A stretch of 64,000 nt of DNA from Rhizobium grahamii CCGE 502 (GTDB taxonomy: Bacteria > Pseudomonadota > Alphaproteobacteria > Rhizobiales > Rhizobiaceae): contig NZ_AEYE02000037.1 of assembly GCF_000298315.2 (NCBI RefSeq), positions 62,001-126,000 on the forward strand, written 5' to 3'. Positions 8,315 through 16,464 of the stretch are shown piece by piece. Numbering within the stretch: position 1 is the first letter of the stretch; the number at the start of each line of letters is the position of its first letter. A model generated the notes under the pieces. That model ran no database searches. It had not been told where the DNA came from and saw nothing but the letters and a program-made list of their open reading frames with translations. A program made the translations under genes and the position numbers.

Positions 8315-9913
8315 TCAAGCGTTCGGATCGAGCCACAGGTCGCCGAAACTCCAGTTGAGCCCTTGCGATCCCGTGACGTAGTTCTTGACCCGCTTGTTGG
8401 CGACTATCTGGGCGCCGGCGGCGACGAGGTCGACAGATGCCACCTCGTCGTGGATGAAATGCTGGAATTTGCTCCAGACCTCCCAGCGCTTCTTTTCGTC
8501 AGGCTCGATCGCGGCCGCCTCCAGAAGTGCATCCGCCTTCGCGTTCACGTAGTGGCTGGCATTCGAGAACGGCAGGCCGATCTTGAAGTTCTTGCTCCAA
8601 TAGGCGCGCTGGATGCCGAGCGACGGATCGAACGTGTTCGAGAGCGACTCCACCACCAGATCGAAAGCGCGGTCGGTATAGACGGTCTTCAGGAAGGTCG
8701 GCAGGTCGTATTTCCTGATTTCGATCCCGACGCCGATCTTTTCCAGCTGGCTTTTCAATACGTCGGCGTAGCCTTGCGGCAGATAGGAATTGTAGGTCAG
8801 CCGGAGAACGAAGCGCTTGCCGTCCGCCTTGCGCGGATAGCCCGCCTCATCCAGAAGCTTTTCGGCGGCTGCCGTGTCATAGGGATGGGCCACCACGGTC
8901 TTGTCGTACCATTGCGGCAATGCAGTGCTGACCGGGCTCGGCGACACCTGCGCGTAACCATAGAGCGCGACGTCGACAATCTCCTGCAGGTTGATCGCCT
9001 TGGCGATGGCAAGCCTGACCTCGCGTTTGGCAAACAGCGGATTGTCGTAGTTGAAGAACAACTGTTGCTGCGGGCCGGAATAGGCATAGGTGGTGGTATC
9101 AACGATGAGATTGGGGACCTGCTTCAGCCGGTCTAGATCGGCAAGCGGAACCGGATTGTCGCCGATATCGGCTTCCCCCGTCTCCAGAGCAGCCGATCGG
9201 GCGGCCGGGTCGGTGACGACGCGAAGAATGATGCTGTCGAGATAGGGCTTTCCCGAGTCCCAATAGTCTGGATTTCGTTCGAAGATCAGATGGCTGCCGG
9301 CCACCCACTCCGTCAGCTTGAAGGGACCCGTACCGATCGCGGTCTGAAGCGTCTGCCCGTCACCCGGTGCCAGCTTCTCGAAGATGTGTTTCGGCACGAT
9401 CGGCGATTCAGAGCTCGACTGCGCCGAGAGCAGGAAGGGAGCGGGCTTGGATAGAACGATGATGGCGGTAAGCGGGTCCGGGGTCTCGACCGCCACCACA
9501 TTCTGATAGGTGATGCGGCCGCGCGGATGTGCTTCCTTTAGCCTGAAGATCGAGAAGGCGACGTCGCCAGACGTGAAGTCCGTTCCGTCATGCCACTTCA
9601 CCCCCTTGCGGAGCCTGAACGTGTAGCGAAGATTGTCATCGGAAACCGACCATTCCGTTGCCAAAAGCGGCTGCGGCCTGACGTCGAGGTCAAAGGTCAA
9701 CAATCCCTCGACGATCTTAGGCCCGATCGCCTGGCCGGTGCCAGACGACGTGTTGATGGCAAAGAGTGCACTGCCGGGATCCACCCGGTAGAGCCAGTTC
9801 AAGGTGCCGCCCTTTGCCGGCGCAGCACCTTGTCCAAAGGCGATCGACGGGAGCAAGGTGCTGGCGCTCGCAAGCAACATCAGCTGGTTGAAACTGCGAC
9901 GGTTGATGGACAC
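8315..9913 (-). CDS. ABC transporter solute-binding protein, family 5 (Tat signal)
   Basis: 532 residues, the usual size for the peptide/nickel family of periplasmic binding proteins (SBP_bac_5). The N-terminus has a twin-arginine signal (NRRSFNQLMLLASASTLLP) with cleavage likely after IAFGQG. KWHDGTDFTSGDVAFSI and the TGPFKLTEWVAGSHLIFERN segment are family signatures. It opens the leftward operon binding protein - rhodanese - DszC-like - LLM. No permease genes are beside it, so it probably uses the transporter at 23.4-27.3 kb, perhaps for a different ligand than its two paralogues in this window. Confidence 0.88.
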   Translation of the reverse strand: MSINRRSFNQLMLLASASTLLPSIAFGQGAAPAKGGTLNWLYRVDPGSALFAINTSSGTGQAIGPKIVEGLLTFDLDVRPQPLLATEWSVSDDNLRYTFRLRKGVKWHDGTDFTSGDVAFSIFRLKEAHPRGRITYQNVVAVETPDPLTAIIVLSKPAPFLLSAQSSSESPIVPKHIFEKLAPGDGQTLQTAIGTGPFKLTEWVAGSHLIFERNPDYWDSGKPYLDSIILRVVTDPAARSAALETGEADIGDNPVPLADLDRLKQVPNLIVDTTTYAYSGPQQQLFFNYDNPLFAKREVRLAIAKAINLQEIVDVALYGYAQVSPSPVSTALPQWYDKTVVAHPYDTAAAEKLLDEAGYPRKADGKRFVLRLTYNSYLPQGYADVLKSQLEKIGVGIEIRKYDLPTFLKTVYTDRAFDLVVESLSNTFDPSLGIQRAYWSKNFKIGLPFSNASHYVNAKADALLEAAAIEPDEKKRWEVWSKFQHFIHDEVASVDLVAAGAQIVANKRVKNYVTGSQGLNWSFGDLWLDPNA

Positions 9914-10266
9914 GCGAAGAGCTCCTCTTTGGTTGGATTTGTGGTCCGCTGAGGGGAAGCTTCAGTGCTGTGTCGGCAAAGGCGAAGTCAAAGTTTCTTC
10001 TCCCCGGGGAAAGAATAATTGCGTCCGAATGGTTGTTCGCGGTCAGTGCGACGCAAAGGAAGCTCTCCTCAATTTCCATGTTTTGACAGGAGGATGTTTT
10101 CGTCGATGGGCGCGCCGACGAAACGCGGGAATTCGAGCGCTCCGGCAAAAGAATTTCTTTCCGTGAAATCAAACAGATATTTCTGGACTTGAGCGGCCGG
10201 CCAGCCAACCGTTGACGGGAAATACCGGGGCGCAGTTCCCCTTCACCTTCATCCCCGGGAGGCAAA
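9914..10266. promoter_or_regulatory. Divergent control region of the two leftmost sulfur operons
   Basis: 353 bp separate the leftward binding-protein operon from the rightward flavoprotein operon, so both promoters must lie here. It holds a GC-rich near-palindrome centred on TCCCCGGGGA (10001-10010, with flanking TTCTT and AAGAA) and an inverted repeat TTGCGTC (10019-10025) / GACGCAA (10050-10056). Either could be a regulator site. GGGAGG precedes the ATG at 10267. No regulator gene is next to it. Confidence 0.5.
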
Positions 10267-11445
10267 ATGCCGTTCGATACAGATGCTGATGACACGCTTC
10301 TGGCAAAGGCAACAGCGCTGCGCCAGGCATTTCATCTCGATGCCGTCGAGAGAGACAAACAGGGCGGCAGGCCCGCCGAACAGATAAGGCTCCTGAAGAA
10401 TAGCGGACTGCCTTCGGCACAGATCGCCAGGGAATATGGCGGCCAGGGCGCCTCGTGGCTGACGATCCTGCGTATCGTCAGGGAGTTCGCCAAGACGGAT
10501 GGATCGCTCGCCCATCTCTTCGGCTATCATCATCTGCCGCTCAACCTCATCCTGTTTCGCGGCTCGGCCGCCCAGAAGGAAAAATGGCTGACCGGCTCGG
10601 CGGCTGGCAACTGGATCTGGAGCAATTCCGGAAATGCCCTGTCGAAAACGTCGAGCGGTGAAAGGACGGCAACCGGCTGGGTCATCAACGGCAGCCGCCC
10701 GTTCTCCTCGGGCTCGCATATCGCCGACTACATCCAGATCTCCTGGGAGACTGCCGATGGCGCGCGACTGACCGCCGCCGTTCCTGCCGACCGCGAAGGC
10801 ATCGTCGTCGAAAATGACTGGGACGGCATCGGACAGCGGCAGACCGGAAGCGGCACCGTGCGCTTCGTCAATCTTGAAATCCTTGACGACGAGCTGATCA
10901 GCTCGCCCGACGTACCGCTGACGCCCTACTCCTCACTGATCTCGCTCCTCCAGCAGAGCGTGCTTCTCAATGTCTTTGTCGGCAGCGCCCAAGGCATTTT
11001 GGAGGAGGGCCGCGCCTACACGACGACGAGTTCGCGACCCTGGATCTATTCCGGCGTCGAACGACACATCGACGACCCCTGGATTAAACGCCAGTATGGC
11101 GACCTTTATATCCGCACGCTTGCGGCAACCGAGCTCGCCGATAAGGCGGCCCGCAGCCTCGAGGGGGCCTATGCGGAGGGCCCATCGCTGACCGCCGCGG
11201 AGCGCGGCGCGGCGGCAATCGATATCGCGACCGCCAATGTCTATGCCGGCGAAGTCGGGCTTGCCGTTTCCAGCGAGGTCTTCGAGGTCATGGGCGCCCG
11301 CTCTGCGACCACTGCCAATGGCTTCGACCGCTTCTGGCGCAACGTCAGAACCCACACGCTTCACAATCCCGCCGAGTACAAGAAACGGACCGTCGGCACT
11401 TGGCTGCTGACAGGTGAATTTCCCGTGCCGGCCATCTATCGCTGA
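10267..11445 (+). CDS. Acyl-CoA dehydrogenase-fold flavoprotein (DszC/SfnB type)
   Basis: 392 residues. It shares long blocks with the protein at 13182: RDxQGGRPxEQIRLLK, KxDGSLAHLFGYH, NDWDGIGQRQTGSG, and SRPWIYSGVERHxDDPWIKRQYG. The two are close paralogues. The middle-domain DWDGIGQRQTGSG motif and the C-terminal DRFWRNVRTHTLHNPAEYKKR place it with flavin-dependent sulfur-oxidising monooxygenases and not with true acyl-CoA dehydrogenases. First gene of a rightward operon (flavoprotein - LLM - DUF3088 - flavoprotein). Start supported by GGGAGG 6 nt upstream. Confidence 0.86.
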   Translation: MPFDTDADDTLLAKATALRQAFHLDAVERDKQGGRPAEQIRLLKNSGLPSAQIAREYGGQGASWLTILRIVREFAKTDGSLAHLFGYHHLPLNLILFRGSAAQKEKWLTGSAAGNWIWSNSGNALSKTSSGERTATGWVINGSRPFSSGSHIADYIQISWETADGARLTAAVPADREGIVVENDWDGIGQRQTGSGTVRFVNLEILDDELISSPDVPLTPYSSLISLLQQSVLLNVFVGSAQGILEEGRAYTTTSSRPWIYSGVERHIDDPWIKRQYGDLYIRTLAATELADKAARSLEGAYAEGPSLTAAERGAAAIDIATANVYAGEVGLAVSSEVFEVMGARSATTANGFDRFWRNVRTHTLHNPAEYKKRTVGTWLLTGEFPVPAIYR

Positions 11446-11456
11446 AAGGAACCACA

Positions 11457-12818
11457 ATGGCGAAACGCAAGGACAAGATCAAGCTCGGCGCATTTCTGCT
11501 GTTTACCGGACATCACGTCGCCGCATGGCGTCACCCAAACGCTTCCGTCGGCACCGAGTTCGATAACTATGTGGAACTCGCCAAGCTTGCCGAAGCCGCG
11601 AAGTTCGACACGATCTTCTTGGCGGATGGCGTTGCCGCGCGCATCAAAGATGTCGAGGCGGCAAGCCGCAAGGCCCATAGCGGGGTCTATCCCTTCGAGC
11701 CGATCACTCTGCTGTCCGCCCTGTCATCCGTCACACGCAACATCGGGCTGATCGCCACCGCCTCCACCAGCTATTCCGATCCCTACAACCTCGCCCGGCA
11801 GTTCGGCTCGCTCGACCGGCTCAGCGGCGGCCGGGCCGGCTGGAACCTGGTGACCTCCGCCGACCCCGACGCCGCCTTCAATTTCGGCCATGAGACACAA
11901 ATTCTGCATTCCGACCGCTATGAACGGGCGGAGGAATTCGCCGATGTCGTGCTCGGCCTGTGGGACAGCTGGGAGGACGACGCGTTTCTTCGGGACCGCG
12001 CAAGCGGCCGGTACTTCGACCCTGCCAAGCTGCACCGGCTCAACCATAGCGGCCGGCACTTCAAGGTGCGCGGGCCGCTCAACATTCCGCGCTCGCCGCA
12101 GGGTCGGCCTGTTGTTGTCCAGGCGGGCGCGTCCGAACCCGGTAAAGAGCTTGCAGCCCGTACTGCGGAAGCCATCTTCGCCGCCCAGATCACACTCGAG
12201 GAAGCGACCGGCTTCTACGCCGACGTCAAGGGGCGGCTTACCAAATACGGTCGCTCGCATGACGACCTCAAGATCCTGCCCGGCATTTTCCCTGTTGTCG
12301 CCCGCACCCGGTCGGAGGCCGAGGAAAAGTTCGAGGCTCTCCAGGAACTCATTCAGCCCGAGGTCGGCCTGAACCTGATTTCGCAGCTCTCGGGTGTCGA
12401 TCTCAGGGATTATCCGCTCGATGGCCCGGTACCCGAAAATCCGCCCGCGACCAATGCCGGCAAGAGCCGTCAGGCGCTGGTTCTGGACCTTGCCCGGCGC
12501 GAGAATCTCACGATCCGGCAGCTCTACCTTCGCATTGCCGGCGCGCGTGGCCATTGGCAGGTCGTCGGGACGCCCGACGATATCGCCGATCAACTCGAAG
12601 AGCGCTTCGAGAACTATGGCGCGGATGGCTTCAACATCATGTCACCGATCATGCCGGGCGGGCTCAGCGATTTCATTGAGCTAGTAGTGCCTGAGCTGCG
12701 CCGGCGTGGCCTCTTCCGCCACGAATATGAAGGCACCACGCTGCGCGAGAACCTTGGCCTGAAGCATCCCGAAAACAGCCGTGCCACCGGCAAGAGCGGC
12801 GCAGTCGCGGCCGAGTAA
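11457..12818 (+). CDS. LLM-class FMN-dependent monooxygenase (NtaA/SnaA/DszA type)
   Basis: 453 residues, matching the length of DszA and NtaA. Signature segments: LGAFLLFTGHHVAAWRHP at the start, SLDRLSGGRAGWNLVTSADP, SERY-like HSDRYERAEEF, RSPQGRPVVVQAGASEPG, and a C-terminal FNIMSPIMPGGLSDF. Ribosome binding site AAAGGAA before ATG, 11 bp after the flavoprotein stop. It is sandwiched between two DszC-like paralogues, the arrangement expected when one enzyme oxidises a sulfur atom and the other cleaves the C-S bond. FMNH2 would have to come from a flavin reductase that is not in this window. Confidence 0.88.
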   Translation: MAKRKDKIKLGAFLLFTGHHVAAWRHPNASVGTEFDNYVELAKLAEAAKFDTIFLADGVAARIKDVEAASRKAHSGVYPFEPITLLSALSSVTRNIGLIATASTSYSDPYNLARQFGSLDRLSGGRAGWNLVTSADPDAAFNFGHETQILHSDRYERAEEFADVVLGLWDSWEDDAFLRDRASGRYFDPAKLHRLNHSGRHFKVRGPLNIPRSPQGRPVVVQAGASEPGKELAARTAEAIFAAQITLEEATGFYADVKGRLTKYGRSHDDLKILPGIFPVVARTRSEAEEKFEALQELIQPEVGLNLISQLSGVDLRDYPLDGPVPENPPATNAGKSRQALVLDLARRENLTIRQLYLRIAGARGHWQVVGTPDDIADQLEERFENYGADGFNIMSPIMPGGLSDFIELVVPELRRRGLFRHEYEGTTLRENLGLKHPENSRATGKSGAVAAE

Positions 12819-12829
12819 GGAGAACAGTA

Positions 12830-13171
12830 ATGAGCCGCGATACGCTCTTTCTCATCGCCCCCGGCTTCTCGGATTCGAAACAGCCCGGCCAGACCTTCGT
12901 CTGCCCCCATTGCAACGCGATCGAGGGACTGCTCTCGAGCTTCCCTGACCTTGCCAGCAGGCTTGACGTGCAGCGTGTTTCCTTCCCTCGCCCGCGCACG
13001 CGGGTGATCGAGGCGGTGGGAGAGGAGAACCAGTCCCTGCCGATTCTGGTGCTCGCCTCCAACCCGCCGCCCGATGCCGCGGACTGGAAAGGCAAGCGCT
13101 TCGTCTCGAAGACTAGCCGCATCCTCGAGCTGCTTGCCGAGCGACATGGCTTCCCGCGACTGCACGACTGA
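12830..13171 (+). CDS. DUF3088 family protein with a CxxC motif
   Basis: 113 residues, full length for DUF3088. AAGGAG lies upstream of the ATG. The protein has a CPHC motif (Cys25-Pro-His-Cys28) after a short beta strand (DTLFLIAPGFSD), and later a SLPILVLA strand. That pattern resembles a thioredoxin-fold redox protein, which is an inference. Sitting inside a monooxygenase operon, it could carry a thiol, persulfide or electrons for the neighbouring oxygenases. Its biochemical role is not known to me. Confidence 0.8.
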   Translation: MSRDTLFLIAPGFSDSKQPGQTFVCPHCNAIEGLLSSFPDLASRLDVQRVSFPRPRTRVIEAVGEENQSLPILVLASNPPPDAADWKGKRFVSKTSRILELLAERHGFPRLHD

Positions 13172-13181
13172 CGGAGGAAAG

Positions 13182-14405
13182 ATGACGACCGTTAAGCACG
13201 CAAGTTTCGAACCAGCCGCATTGCCGCCCGTGCTCTTCCAGCCGGACCGAGCCGATCCTTATCTCGCCAAGGCCATCGAGATTCGCGATATCTTCGCGAG
13301 CGATGCCGTCGAGCGGGACCAACAAGGCGGACGTCCCACCGAGCAGATCCGGCTGCTCAAGGAATGCCGTCTCGTCAACCTCCTCATTCCCAAGGAGTTC
13401 GGCGGCGAGGGACAGCCCTACTCGACCGCGCTGCGGATCGTGCGGGAATTCGCCAAGGTCGATGGCTCGCTCGCCCATCTCTTCGGCTATCACTTCAGCC
13501 CGATCCAGATTGCCCTGGCGCGCGTCAACGATGAAAGATCCGCCGCGATCCTGCGGCAATCGGCCGAGGGCTTATGGTTCTGGGGCAACACGACCAACAG
13601 CTTTTCCAAGAGCCTCTTCGGCAGGAAGGTCGAAGGTGGCGTTCTGTTGAACGGTTATCGGCCATTCGCCTCCGGTTCGCACGTCGCCGACTATCTGATG
13701 GTCGCATGGGAGGATGAGGAGACGAACGCGCGCAGCTTCGCCTATATCCCCGCGAACCGGCCAGGCATTACGATCGCCGATGACTGGGACGGCATAGGCC
13801 AGCGGCAGACCGGCAGCGGCCGCGTCTTCTACAAGGATGTCACCATAAAGGATGACGAAATCCTGTCGGAACGTCCGAAGGACCCCTTGGCGCTCCTGGC
13901 GCCTCAGCAACAACAGAGCGTTCTTCTCAACGTCTTCATCGGCAGCGCCCAGGGTGCCCTTATTGCCGCACGAGACTACACCACCACGAAATCCCGCCCA
14001 TGGATCTATTCAGGCGTGGAGCGCCATACCGACGATCCATGGATCAAGCGGCAATACGGCGAACTCTGGACGAAAGTACAGGCCGCCACCGCGCTCGCCG
14101 ATCGTGCCGCCACCGCCATCGACGCTGCCTATGCCAAGGGCACGGCACTCACGGAGGAGGAGCGCGGCGCTACGGCAATCGCGGTCGCCTCGGCCAACGT
14201 CCTGGCCGGCAAGGTCGCACTCGAGGTCACGAGCGAAATATTCGAGGTGATGGGAGCGCGTTCGGCGGTGCGTCCCTATGGCTTCGATCGCTTCTGGCGC
14301 AATGTCCGCATCCACACGCTCCACAATCCGGCCGAGTACAAGACCCGCAATCTCGGTGCATGGTTCCTGACCGGCGATTATCCCGAGCCGGGTGTTTTCC
14401 AATGA
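13182..14405 (+). CDS. Acyl-CoA dehydrogenase-fold flavoprotein (DszC/SfnB type), paralogue of 10267 gene
   Basis: 407 residues from ATG 13182, chosen because GGAGGAAAG immediately precedes it; a longer frame from 13074 would run through the DUF3088 gene. Same architecture and motifs as the gene at 10267 (DDWDGIGQRQTGSG, SRPWIYSGVERHTDDPWIKRQYG), with an extra N-terminal stretch of about 15 residues. The two probably arose by tandem duplication and then diverged, perhaps to take different substrates or successive oxidation steps. Last gene of the rightward operon. Confidence 0.86.
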   Translation: MTTVKHASFEPAALPPVLFQPDRADPYLAKAIEIRDIFASDAVERDQQGGRPTEQIRLLKECRLVNLLIPKEFGGEGQPYSTALRIVREFAKVDGSLAHLFGYHFSPIQIALARVNDERSAAILRQSAEGLWFWGNTTNSFSKSLFGRKVEGGVLLNGYRPFASGSHVADYLMVAWEDEETNARSFAYIPANRPGITIADDWDGIGQRQTGSGRVFYKDVTIKDDEILSERPKDPLALLAPQQQQSVLLNVFIGSAQGALIAARDYTTTKSRPWIYSGVERHTDDPWIKRQYGELWTKVQAATALADRAATAIDAAYAKGTALTEEERGATAIAVASANVLAGKVALEVTSEIFEVMGARSAVRPYGFDRFWRNVRIHTLHNPAEYKTRNLGAWFLTGDYPEPGVFQ

Positions 14406-14455
14406 GCCGGCGACTGCTTCACCTTATAAGCCCGTAGCGGCCACGAAAAAGTTGA

Positions 14456-14861
14456 AGATGTCGGATGGCACGCCGCGGTCCAACGTTGATATGAAGACTT
14501 GGCGTGACCGCTTCAGAGGGGGCGCGATGCCTTCTCAACTGCTAGCCAAGGGCGAGCCATTTACAGCGGTCCTTTGCGCTAACGATCGGCTGGCTCTTGG
14601 AGCGATTGAGGCATTGAGGGAGCGCAATGTCGGATGTCCAGAGCAGTTATCCGTCACCAGCTTCAACGACATGCCATTCGTGAGCCTTGTACAGCCTCAG
14701 CTTACAGCTATGCGTATTCAGCACTTCGGCGCCGGCAAGGCGGCGGCCGGCATCCTGTTGTACTACTGAACGGCGATGGTACCGCTCCGAAAGATACTAT
14801 CTTGCCTGCCGGGCTTGTGGTCCGCAGCAGGACGGGCTCCGCCCCAGTTTCAAAGAAATGA
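14456..14861 (+). pseudogene. C-terminal remnant of a LacI-family regulator, frameshifted
   Basis: Frame 1 reads the effector-domain end of a LacI-type regulator (FTAVLCANDRLALGAIEALRE, then SVTSFNDMPFVSLVQPQLTA and a GAGKAAAGILL helix) and stops at 14769. The expected continuation, GDGTAPKDTILPAGLVVRSR, follows in another frame and ends at 14861. The DNA-binding half is missing. The gene is both truncated at the 5' end and frameshifted near 14760, so it is not functional. Confidence 0.75.
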
Positions 14862-15159
14862 CATTTCTTCGTCGGGTGGACATCTCGTTTGTCGTATCGC
14901 CGTCAACGCCGCGTCTATCGGTTTTGCGACCACCTCGGCATCAATAAAAATGGTATTTTTTCTGTCCACTCGAAATGTTGTTCCACCTTTAAGTTGGCCC
15001 GAGCAGCCAAAAATTGACACCGCCTCGACTGAACCAAATACCGCAAAGCAGCTATGTCCCGCATTGTCTCTGGTTCTACGAAAAGGTTTTCGACGTCCTT
15101 TCGCGCTGCGCCCTCAGGCTCGGGTTGCCGCTCAAATGCGACGAACCTCCCGAAATAGC
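14862..15159. other. Convergent intergenic segment, nothing recognised
   Basis: 298 bp between the LacI remnant and the end of the LysR gene. The short open frames overlap each other and carry no recognisable domain. No clear intrinsic terminator was seen. Confidence 0.4.
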
Positions 15160-16170
15160 TCACTCGGCCGCCATCATGTCCGCGGCCGGCCGGATGCGCC
15201 GCCCAATAATCTCGTCCATCGTCTGCAGCGCGCGGGCCTCGGCAAGCAGCCACTCGCGAAACAGATCAACGCGCATGACCCGCGCCGTATGCACCGTTGC
15301 GGCAAAGAAGTAGGAGGAACTAACGGGCTGCGGCACGCCGAAAGGACTGACCAGCCGTCCGGATCGAATGGCGGCCTCCGCCAGCCTGATCTTGCCGAGC
15401 CCCAATCCCTGCCCTGCCAGCGCGGCATCGAGAACAAGAGACGATTGGTTGAGCCGAAACCCGCCCGGCGATGGACGATAGGAAAGCCCGGCAGCACGCA
15501 GCCATCCGCCCCAGTCCGGGCAGGATTGATCATGCTCGGCTCCCTCTTCATGCAAGAGCGGCACATCTTCGATCGCCTCCGGCTTGCCCCACAGGCCATG
15601 GGTGTCGGCAAATTCCGGGCTGCAGACCGGCAGCACCGCTTCGGAAAATAGATGGTCGACGATGAGGCCGGGATAAGGCCCGCTTCCGTAGCGGATCACG
15701 CAGTCGGCGTCGCCGGCATCGAGGTTCGTCAGCTGCGTCGACGCATCGACAAGCACTTGCAATCCCGGAGCCGCCCGCCGCAACGCATCCAGCCGCGGGA
15801 TCAGCCATTTGCTGGCAAAGGACGGTGCGACTGAGATGCGGATCGGCTGTTCATGGTCGCTTTGAACGAAATGCGCCATGGCGGCGAGAACGGCGTCGAA
15901 GGCGCCGGTCAATCCAGGCACCAAGGCCAGTCCGGCGGGCGTCAGATGCAACTGGCCACGTACACGGTTGAAAAGCGACTGACCGAGGTAATCCTCGAGC
16001 AGGCGTATCTGTTGACCAACTGCTGCCGAGGTTACGTGCAGCTCTTCGGCGGCGCGGACGAAGTTCAGGTGCCGCGCCGTCGCCACGAATGCCCGCAGCG
16101 ATGTCAGCGGCGGCAGCCGCGCAAGTGTCGGCTGGATTGCTTTTCTGCGGGAGTCGGCAAAAGTGCTCAT
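15160..16170 (-). CDS. LysR-family transcriptional regulator (GcvA-like)
   Basis: 336 residues. The N-terminal winged helix is clear (PLTSLRAFVATARHLNFVRAAEELHVTSAAVGQQIRLLEDYLG), followed by a type-2 periplasmic-binding-like effector domain. ATG 16170 is preferred; the frame continues to a TTG at 16188. It is divergent from the binding-protein gene at 16465, the usual position for a LysR regulator that controls its neighbour. The shared region 16171-16464 should hold its binding site. The inducer is unknown. Confidence 0.85.
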   Translation of the reverse strand: MSTFADSRRKAIQPTLARLPPLTSLRAFVATARHLNFVRAAEELHVTSAAVGQQIRLLEDYLGQSLFNRVRGQLHLTPAGLALVPGLTGAFDAVLAAMAHFVQSDHEQPIRISVAPSFASKWLIPRLDALRRAAPGLQVLVDASTQLTNLDAGDADCVIRYGSGPYPGLIVDHLFSEAVLPVCSPEFADTHGLWGKPEAIEDVPLLHEEGAEHDQSCPDWGGWLRAAGLSYRPSPGGFRLNQSSLVLDAALAGQGLGLGKIRLAEAAIRSGRLVSPFGVPQPVSSSYFFAATVHTARVMRVDLFREWLLAEARALQTMDEIIGRRIRPAADMMAAE

Positions 16171-16464
16171 GAGATGATTGCACCACAAACGCGCCTAAGA
16201 AGACGAGAACCGGTGTTCCTTCCTGCCCTGCCGACGGGACATTTTCTTGCGCAGCAGGCATCGATCTGAGACGCAAAAACTCATTTTCGTAAATTGTCTA
16301 TATTTTTAGTGGATTAAAAGATTGGCTCCGCGGCTGACGTCAGGACGCGAAGTTTTCCTTTGCCGGCCACGGAGAAAAACATTCTTCCGGTTTTGCGCCG
16401 CGCTGCCCGATGATGCCGGCGACGACGCTTCAATAGAGGCGTCCATGGCAACTCAGGGGTATTC
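16171..16464. promoter_or_regulatory. LysR / binding-protein divergent control region
   Basis: 294 bp between divergent genes. An AT-rich stretch at about 16275-16320 (TAAATTGTCTATATTTTTAGTGGATTAAAA) is the most likely promoter zone in otherwise GC-rich DNA. The binding-protein ATG at 16465 has CAGGGG about 8 nt upstream. No unambiguous palindrome was found. Confidence 0.45.
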
